12,775 nucleotides of DNA from Candidatus Pelagibacter sp. TMED106 (GTDB lineage: Bacteria > Pseudomonadota > Alphaproteobacteria > Pelagibacterales > Pelagibacteraceae): positions 19,457 to 32,231 of the forward strand of contig NHFH02000002.1 in assembly GCA_002170275.2 (NCBI GenBank), read 5' to 3'. Positions within the stretch are counted from its first letter, which is position 1; each line of letters opens with the position of its first letter. A program made the translations under genes and the position numbers. Shown here piece after piece: positions 6,389 through 11,244 of the stretch. The notes beneath the pieces were generated by a model. That model saw nothing but the letters and a program-made list of their open reading frames with translations. It was not told the origin of the DNA and made no database searches.

Positions 6389-6604
6389 TTGTCAAAACAA
6401 GATTTGTTGTCATTTAAAGGAAAAGTTTTAGACCTCTTGCCAAATGCAATGTTTAGAGTCCAATTGGAGAACAGTCATATTGTAACCGCACATGCAGCTG
6501 GCAAGTTAAGAAAAAACCGTATTCGTGTATTACAAGGTGATAGTGTAACAGTAGAAATGACACCTTATGATCTAACTAAAGGTAGAATAACTTTTAGGGG
6601 ATAA
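6389..6604 (+). CDS. infA: Translation initiation factor IF-1
   Basis: A 71-aa single OB-fold protein that binds the ribosomal A site during initiation. The sequence follows the family end to end: LLPNAMFRVQLENSHIVTAH (16-35), AAGKLRKNRIRVLQGDSVTV (36-55), EMTPYDLTKGRITFRG. The start is TTG at 6389; the N-terminus MSKQDLLSFKG aligns with the usual MAKE-type start and no ATG or GTG fits, while AGGAG nine bases upstream supports this site. An initiation factor starting at a rare codon may be self-limiting (infC is the known AUU example), but that is inference here. The stop is six bases before tRNA-Phe, so the two are almost certainly co-transcribed. Confidence 0.97.
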   Translation: MSKQDLLSFKGKVLDLLPNAMFRVQLENSHIVTAHAAGKLRKNRIRVLQGDSVTVEMTPYDLTKGRITFRG

Positions 6605-6610
6605 ACTTAT

Positions 6611-6685
6611 GCCTCGGTAGCTCAGGAGTAGAGCAGAGCCCTGAAAAGGCTTGTGTCGCATGTGCGAATCATGCTCGAGGCACCA
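6611..6685 (+). tRNA. tRNA-Phe (anticodon GAA)
   Basis: A full cloverleaf with encoded CCA (6683-6685). The acceptor stem is 6611-6617 with 6675-6681, the discriminator is A6682, the D stem GCTC/GAGC (6620-6623, 6631-6634), the anticodon stem GAGCC/GGCTT (6636-6640, 6648-6652) and the loop CTGAAAA with GAA at 6643-6645. The T stem GCATG/CATGC is perfect. Two departures from consensus are clear: the T loop is TGCGAAT, with G at position 55 instead of the near-universal U, and the D loop is only seven bases (AGGAGTA), which cannot supply both R15 and the G18-G19 pair. It follows infA by six bases and is probably cut out of that transcript by RNase P. Confidence 0.93.
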
Positions 6686-6701
6686 CCCGTAATCATGAAA
6701 A

Positions 6702-6720
6702 TTTCAATTTATTATTGAAA
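6702..6720 (+). other. Small hairpin between tRNA-Phe and cspA
   Basis: TTTCAAT (6702-6708) and ATTGAAA (6714-6720) form a perfect 7-bp stem with a five-base loop, but only one G-C pair. A T7 run comes 20 bases later, so it is not a classical terminator. It lies in the 88-base spacer that serves as the cspA leader or separates the transcripts. Confidence 0.3.
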
Positions 6721-6773
6721 AGACACTTAAAATAAAATAATTTTTTTATATAAATAATAAAAGGAAAAGTAAA

Positions 6774-6986
6774 ATGAGTACACTAAAAGGCACAGTAAAA
6801 TGGTTTAATGGTAAAAAAGGGTTTGGTTTTATCGAAAGGGAAGACAAAGAAAAAGATGCATTTGTTCATGCCTCTGCTGTCAAAGCAGCAGGGATGCGTT
6901 TTTTAAATGAAGGAGATAAGCTAGAATTCGAACTTGAAGATGGCCCAAAAGGTCCATCAGCTGTCAATTTAAAGAAGCTAGATTAA
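6774..6986 (+). CDS. cspA: Cold-shock domain protein (CspA family)
   Basis: A 70-aa single cold-shock domain, an OB-fold RNA/ssDNA chaperone. It starts MSTLKGTVKWFNGKKGFGFI, with RNP1 KGFGFI at 15-20 and RNP2 as DAFVHASAV at 28-36. The aromatic residues W10, F11, F17, F19 and F30 and His32 of the nucleic-acid face are present; the position after FVH is Ala rather than the aromatic residue often seen. AAGGA at 6761-6765 is a good Shine-Dalgarno sequence eight bases before the ATG. It stands alone between two tRNA genes. A stable hairpin begins 16 bases after the stop. The exact paralogue (cspA, cspC or cspE) cannot be decided from sequence. Confidence 0.95.
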   Translation: MSTLKGTVKWFNGKKGFGFIEREDKEKDAFVHASAVKAAGMRFLNEGDKLEFELEDGPKGPSAVNLKKLD

Positions 6987-7002
6987 TTTCTATTTTAAAA
7001 CA

Positions 7003-7043
7003 AAAGGGCGTTTTATCATTAGAATATGAGGCAAGCGTCCTTT
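7003..7043 (+). ncRNA. Predicted structured RNA / 3' hairpin downstream of cspA
   Basis: Bases 7003-7013 (AAAGGGCGTTT) pair with 7033-7043 (AAGCGTCCTTT) over 11 positions, with two G-U pairs. An inner stem TCAT/ATGA (7016-7019 with 7026-7029) continues it across a small asymmetric bulge. It starts 16 bases after the cspA stop and is notably GC-rich for this sequence. It may protect or terminate the cspA mRNA or be the core of a short RNA. The following bases (ATCATTTATG) are only partly a U tract, so termination is uncertain. I cannot match it to a named RNA family. Confidence 0.45.
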
Positions 7044-7049
7044 ATCATT
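7012..7049 (+). repeat. Short direct repeat TTTATCATT
   Basis: TTTATCATT occurs at 7012-7020 and again at 7041-7049, 29 bases apart, each preceded closely by GCG. The copies overlap the two arms of the cspA 3' hairpin. It could be a slippage duplication or chance in AT-rich DNA. Confidence 0.35.
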
Positions 7050-7136
7050 TATGTGTTGAAAATTATTATTTATTGTCTAAAAGAACAACGATGATTAGTA
7101 AAAATATTATAAAAACAAAAACTCACAAAGCTTGTT

Positions 7137-7166
7137 TTCATAGCCAGTTGGCTATTTGTTTATAAT
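7137..7166 (+). promoter_or_regulatory. Candidate promoter for tRNA-His-hisS-hisZ-hisG
   Basis: A perfect -10 hexamer TATAAT (7161-7166) follows the hairpin. TTCATA (7137-7142) is a 4-of-6 match to -35 at 18-base spacing. A start near 7173 would give a leader of about 35 bases before tRNA-His. The -35 overlaps the hairpin arm, so the arrangement is tentative. Confidence 0.4.
7140..7160 (+). terminator. Probable intrinsic terminator before the tRNA-His operon
   Basis: ATAGCC (7140-7145) pairs perfectly with GGCTAT (7150-7155) around the loop AGTT and is followed by a T-rich run (TTTGTT, 7155-7160). The stem has four G-C pairs, strong for this genome. It would end transcripts from cspA or upstream. 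The T tract is interrupted by a G, which lowers confidence. Confidence 0.5.
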
Positions 7167-7208
7167 ATAAATTTAAATTCTCATAAAAATAATATAAAAA
7201 CAAAGTAT

Positions 7209-7283
7209 GCCTGGGTGGTGTAACGGTTAGCACGAAAGTTTGTGGAACTTTAAGTTTGAGTTCGATTCTCAGCCCGGGTACCA
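7209..7283 (+). tRNA. tRNA-His (anticodon GTG), alphaproteobacterial type without G-1
   Basis: The cloverleaf is complete: acceptor GCCTGGG (7209-7215) with CCCGGGT (7273-7279, two G-U pairs), D stem 7218-7221/7230-7233 with loop AACGGTTA, anticodon stem 7235-7239/7247-7251, anticodon GTG at 7242-7244, T loop TTCGATT and encoded CCA at 7281-7283. Position 73 is A (7280) and the base before G1 is T, so the G-1:C73 pair that marks almost all tRNA-His is absent. That matches the altered histidine identity described for an alphaproteobacterial clade (Ardell and Andersson 2006), which is linked to a distinct HisRS. The CCA ends six bases before the hisS ATG. Confidence 0.95.
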
Positions 7284-7289
7284 AAAAAA

Positions 7290-8687
7290 ATGAATAAAGA
7301 AAATAAATTGATACCTGGGTTACCTTCAGGTTTTGAAGATAGATGGAATAAAGAATTAATTCTCAAAAAAAGGTTGATTAATATAATTGAGGATAATTTT
7401 ATAAAATTTGGTTTCGATGCGTTAGAGACACCATCTTTTGAAATTAGTGAAAATATAGGATCATTTCTTGCAAATGATGACAATAATCCTATGTCTGATG
7501 TTTTTACTTTTAAGGATAACGATAAACAAATTACACTTAGATATGATTTGTCCAGTCCACTTGCTAGATTTGTGGCACAAAATAATCAACAATTAACTTT
7601 GCCATATAAAAGGTACGCAATACAAAATGTATTTAGAAATGAAAAATCAGGTAATGCTCGTTATAGAGAATTTACTCAAGCAGATTGTGATATAGTGGGA
7701 AATGTCGATTCAGCTCAAGCGAATGCAGAACTTTGTAATTTAATTTCAAGTACTTTACTGGCTTGTGGCTTAAAAAAAGATCAGTTTGTAATCAATATTA
7801 GCAATAGAAAAATTGTTCAAGGGTTGATTGAAAGTCTTAAAATTTCAAAAAGTAAAGAAGTAAAAGTTATGAGAGCTATAGACAAATTATATAAACCAGG
7901 ATTTGGTTTAAAAGGAGTTGAGGACTTATTAAAAAAAGAAAGAGTAGATAGTAGTGGAGCAATTACTAAAGGTGCGAATCTAAGTGAGGATGAAGCATCT
8001 CAAATTATTAACTTTTTAAAGATAAAAGATTTAAAAAAATTAAAAGAAGAATTAAAAAATCCTTTATCTCAAGAAGGAATTAAAGAATTAGAAAACTTAT
8101 TAAAAGTTGCAAGCTATGGTGGCTATCTAGATCAAATAAAAACAAATTTTGCAATAGTAAGAGGTCTTGCTTACTATGATGGCTTTTGTGTTGAGACTAA
8201 TTTAAATTTTAAAACAAAAAACAAAAAGGGCAAAGAGGTTGATATTGGAAGCATCTGTTCTGGAGGACAATATAATAAATTAATTTCTAGATTTAAGGGG
8301 GTCGATATTCCAGGTACAGGTATAAGCATTGGAGTTGACCGTTTATTATTTGCATTATCGCAATTAAGCGAAATTGAAATTAAAGAAAAAAACCCCGTTA
8401 TAGTTTGTGTGATGGATAAAATATTTTTAAAAGAATATTATAAAATTTTACAAATTTTGAGAGATAACAATATTAGTTCAGAAATATTTTTAGATAGTAA
8501 AAAAAATCTTGGTAAACAATTAACTTATGCAAACAAAAGAAAATGTCCAGTTGCAGTTATATGTGGCGAAAATGAATTTAGAGATAACACAATTACAATA
8601 AAAAACCTTTTAGGTATAAAAGGTGAAAATAATCAAATTACGTTTCCAAAAGAAAATTTAATAAATGAAGTCAAAAAATTTATCTGA
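7290..8687 (+). CDS. hisS: Histidyl-tRNA synthetase
   Basis: A 465-aa class II synthetase that charges tRNA-His with histidine. Motif 2 is FRNEKSGNARYREFTQADCD (115-134), the histidine-specific HisA loop is VRGLAYYDG (290-298), GGQYNKL lies at 325-331 and motif 3 is GTGISIGVDRLLFAL (342-356); the C-terminal anticodon-binding domain runs from about 368. The motif 2 form RNEK...QAD.D.VG resembles the alphaproteobacterial HisRS type rather than the E. coli RHERPQ form, which fits the G-1-less tRNA-His beside it. The ATG is six bases after the tRNA CCA and has no Shine-Dalgarno sequence, so after tRNA processing the mRNA may be nearly leaderless. The 3' end overlaps hisZ by 23 bases. Confidence 0.96.
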   Translation: MNKENKLIPGLPSGFEDRWNKELILKKRLINIIEDNFIKFGFDALETPSFEISENIGSFLANDDNNPMSDVFTFKDNDKQITLRYDLSSPLARFVAQNNQQLTLPYKRYAIQNVFRNEKSGNARYREFTQADCDIVGNVDSAQANAELCNLISSTLLACGLKKDQFVINISNRKIVQGLIESLKISKSKEVKVMRAIDKLYKPGFGLKGVEDLLKKERVDSSGAITKGANLSEDEASQIINFLKIKDLKKLKEELKNPLSQEGIKELENLLKVASYGGYLDQIKTNFAIVRGLAYYDGFCVETNLNFKTKNKKGKEVDIGSICSGGQYNKLISRFKGVDIPGTGISIGVDRLLFALSQLSEIEIKEKNPVIVCVMDKIFLKEYYKILQILRDNNISSEIFLDSKKNLGKQLTYANKRKCPVAVICGENEFRDNTITIKNLLGIKGENNQITFPKENLINEVKKFI

Positions 8688-9720
8688 GAAAATCCTTAAA
8701 ACAGTGAAGTCTAAAGGATTTAAACACATTGATTTACCCTCTGTAATAGAGGCAAATCATATTGTTCAAAGGTCTGGAGAAAATTTTAGAAAATTTATTT
8801 TTTCATTTATTGATCAAAAAGGTAGTGAGCTTTGTTTAAGACCAGACTTGACTATAGTTTCATGTCTAAGATACTTAGAAAATAATTTAAAAGGTAAAGA
8901 AAAAATATTTTATAGTGGGCAAGCTTATAGAAAGTCTGAAAACAAAAAAGATTCTATTATAAGAAATCAAATAGGTTTTGAAATTATTGGTTCTCAAGAT
9001 GAAAAAAAGGATGATAAAGAAATTATTGATACTGCTTTAAAATCATTGTCTAATTTAAACTATTCGAAGGGGATTTTAAAAATTGGAAACGTTGAAATAT
9101 TTAATTTACTAATTTCAAAGCTAGATATTCCAAAAAGATGGAAGCTAAGATTGTCTAGACATTTTTGGAGAGAAAAATATTTCAATGATCTTTTAAAAAG
9201 ATTAGAAACAAACTCTGATGTAGATCCAACAATTGTAGAAATTGATAAAAAGAAATATCTAAAAATGTTGAAGGATAATCCACAAATTATTATTGCAGGT
9301 AGATCAATAGGTGAGATTTTGAAAAGATTCGACAATAAAATTCAAGACCCTAGAAGAGCCAACAAAGGTAAAAATGTATCCAGAATTATTAAAGAATTTT
9401 TAAAAATTAACTGTCCAATTAATGAAGCTGCCAAAACACTGAATATTTTTTTTAAAAAGAATAAAATTAATCTTGCTGTTGACCAAAAGTATTTTCCAAT
9501 TTCTAAAAATAAAGTTGCAAAGTTGAATGTCAAGTTTTCGGCTTCATTTGGTAGAGAATTAGAATATTATTCAGGAATGGTTTTCAAAATTGATATTAAA
9601 GATAGATTAAAAGGATTTAATATTATAAATGGCGGCAGGTACGATCGATTAATTTCTAATCTTGGATCAAATAAAAATGTATCAGCGGTTGGAGCTGCAA
9701 TAAATTTAAATGTAAAATGA
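8665..9720 (+). CDS. hisZ: ATP phosphoribosyltransferase regulatory subunit HisZ
   Basis: A 351-aa HisRS-like protein without tRNA-charging function. It keeps the class II fold motifs (LCLRPDLTIVS around 76-86, GQAYRKSE, RNQIGFEIIG, and LEYYSGMVFKI and GGRYDRLI near the C-terminus) but lacks the anticodon-binding domain and has degenerate active-site loops. HisZ joins short-form HisG in a hetero-octamer and is required for its activity and histidine feedback. The presence of a 226-aa HisG nearby agrees with this. The start lies inside the hisS end (23-base overlap); its TGA overlaps the sulfotransferase ATG as ATGA. HisS and HisZ side by side reflect common ancestry within an operon. Confidence 0.93.
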   Translation: MKSKNLSEKILKTVKSKGFKHIDLPSVIEANHIVQRSGENFRKFIFSFIDQKGSELCLRPDLTIVSCLRYLENNLKGKEKIFYSGQAYRKSENKKDSIIRNQIGFEIIGSQDEKKDDKEIIDTALKSLSNLNYSKGILKIGNVEIFNLLISKLDIPKRWKLRLSRHFWREKYFNDLLKRLETNSDVDPTIVEIDKKKYLKMLKDNPQIIIAGRSIGEILKRFDNKIQDPRRANKGKNVSRIIKEFLKINCPINEAAKTLNIFFKKNKINLAVDQKYFPISKNKVAKLNVKFSASFGRELEYYSGMVFKIDIKDRLKGFNIINGGRYDRLISNLGSNKNVSAVGAAINLNVK

Positions 9721-10571
9721 TTACTTGGTTAGCATCATATCCAAAAAGTGGAAATACTTGGTTAAGGGCTTTACTTACTTCATATTTTTATAGCTCAAGT
9801 GGAGAGTTTGATTTTAAAAAGATGTCAAAAATTTATCAATTCCCTGCAAAAACCTTTTTTAAAGGTTATAAAAAAAATTTTTCAAATCTACCAGATACAG
9901 CCGAATTTTGGATAGATGCTCAAAATAAAATTAATACTGATAACAGCTTTAAGTTATTTAAAACACACAATGCTTTTTTAAAAATTAATAATTATAATTT
10001 TACTAATAAAGAAAATACTAATGGATGTGTTTATATAGTAAGAGATCCAAGAAATGTTATTACATCAATAATAAACCATTATGAACATAACTATAGGGAA
10101 GCCCTAGATTGGATGTTAGATGATAAGGGTTATTTATTTCAAAAAGAGGAAAATCAATTTATTAATTTCCAATTTTTAAGTTCATGGAGGAATCATTATA
10201 AATCATGGGTAGAAACTAAAGAATTTCCGGTATTTACCGTCAAATATGAAGACCTAGAACAAAAGCCAATGGAAGTTTTTGAAAATGTAATAAATTTTTT
10301 AATAAAAGTAGGAAAATTAAATACTTCTTTTGACAAGATTAAAGCAAAAAAATCTATTGAATCTTGTAAATTTTCAAATTTACAACAAAAAGAAAAACAA
10401 GAAGGATTTATAGAATCTCCAATAGGACAAAAAACAGGAAAAAAAATTACTTTTTTTAACTTAGGAAAGGATAATGATTGGAAAAAGTTATTACCTAATA
10501 ATATTAAAGATGAAATGAATGAATTTTTTGAAAATGATCTAAAAAATTGGGGATATCGTATCAATGATTAA
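9717..10571 (+). CDS. PAPS-dependent sulfotransferase (Sulfotransfer_1 type)
   Basis: A 284-aa cytosolic-type sulfotransferase that would move sulfate from PAPS to a hydroxyl or amine acceptor. The 5'-phosphosulfate loop is YPKSGNTWLR (8-17), a KTH motif with probable catalytic His84 is at 82-84, the 3'-phosphate site is VRDPRNVITS (108-117, Arg109 and Ser117), followed by YEDL (177-180) and the C-terminal GKDNDWKKLLP (250-260), the counterpart of the GxxGDWK motif. All key residues appear intact. The acceptor cannot be predicted. It is unexpected between hisZ and hisG, yet is joined to both by overlaps (ATGA with hisZ; eight bases with hisG), so it is co-translated with them. Base composition looks like its neighbours, giving no sign of recent transfer. 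Confidence 0.9.
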   Translation: MITWLASYPKSGNTWLRALLTSYFYSSSGEFDFKKMSKIYQFPAKTFFKGYKKNFSNLPDTAEFWIDAQNKINTDNSFKLFKTHNAFLKINNYNFTNKENTNGCVYIVRDPRNVITSIINHYEHNYREALDWMLDDKGYLFQKEENQFINFQFLSSWRNHYKSWVETKEFPVFTVKYEDLEQKPMEVFENVINFLIKVGKLNTSFDKIKAKKSIESCKFSNLQQKEKQEGFIESPIGQKTGKKITFFNLGKDNDWKKLLPNNIKDEMNEFFENDLKNWGYRIND

Positions 10572-11244
10572 TATAGGAATACCAAGTAAAGGAAGATTAA
10601 AAAAAGGTGTTTTAAAAATATTTAAAGACAATAATCTTAATTTAATTTCTGAAAGAGGTGAGAGAGATCTATTTGCTTGCATCAAAAAATATAAAAATAT
10701 TAAAATCATTTATTTACATGCACGTGAAATTATAGAAAGATTATCAGATGGATCTTTAGATATTGGTTTCTCTGGTTATGATCTGTTTAAAGAAAGTAGT
10801 ACGAATATCCAAAAAAAAATTATAGTAAGTAATAAATATAAGTTTGGAAATGCTAATTTGGTTCTAGCTGTTCCAGACCAATGGATAGATGTACAGACGA
10901 TAGCTGATTTAGAGGAAATTGCTTTTATATTAAAAGAAAAAAAAAATAAAAGATTAAGAGTTGCTACAAAATATCCAAACTTGACTAGAGAATTTTTATT
11001 TTCAAAAGGTGTTACTCAATTTAGATTGGTTGATAGTTTGGGTGCTACTGAGTCATATCCTTTTACTGGATCATCAGAAATTATATCAGACATATCCTCT
11101 ACAGGAGAAACATTAAAAGCTAATAATTTAAGAGTTTTAATTGATGGAAAAATTCTAGCTTCACAGGCTTGTATGCTTACTTCAAAAAGCTCATTAAGAA
11201 GAAATGATGTAAAAAAATTTATAAGACTTCTTTTAAAAAACTAA
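10564..11244 (+). CDS. hisG: ATP phosphoribosyltransferase, short form, catalytic subunit
   Basis: A 226-aa enzyme joining ATP and PRPP to phosphoribosyl-ATP, the first committed and feedback-controlled step of histidine synthesis. It shows the N-terminal IGIPSKGRLKKG, the SDGSLDIGFSGYDL segment (61-74) and the PRPP loop SSEIISDISSTGETL (170-184), then LASQACMLTSK. It lacks the C-terminal ACT-like regulatory domain of the roughly 300-aa long form, so it should need HisZ. It begins within the last codons of the sulfotransferase gene (8-base overlap), and its TAA overlaps the stop of the opposite-strand glycosyltransferase. The PRPP loop is slightly variant from DLVSTG-type forms but credible. 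Confidence 0.95.
   Translation: MINIGIPSKGRLKKGVLKIFKDNNLNLISERGERDLFACIKKYKNIKIIYLHAREIIERLSDGSLDIGFSGYDLFKESSTNIQKKIIVSNKYKFGNANLVLAVPDQWIDVQTIADLEEIAFILKEKKNKRLRVATKYPNLTREFLFSKGVTQFRLVDSLGATESYPFTGSSEIISDISSTGETLKANNLRVLIDGKILASQACMLTSKSSLRRNDVKKFIRLLLKN

Noticed and set aside
7026..7094. 22-codon ORF (MRQASFIIYVLKIIIYCLKE...) after cspA
   Set aside because: Its start lies in the loop of the cspA 3' hairpin, there is no Shine-Dalgarno sequence and the sequence matches nothing I know; chance is likely.
10196..10564. 122-codon minus-strand ORF opposite the sulfotransferase gene
   Set aside because: The sense frame contains intact PAPS-binding motifs and overlaps with both neighbours; the antisense frame has only low-complexity Phe/Ser/Lys content.
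10801..10960. Long A runs in hisG as further frameshift sites
   Set aside because: HisG motifs before and after the runs stay in one frame and the protein has normal length.
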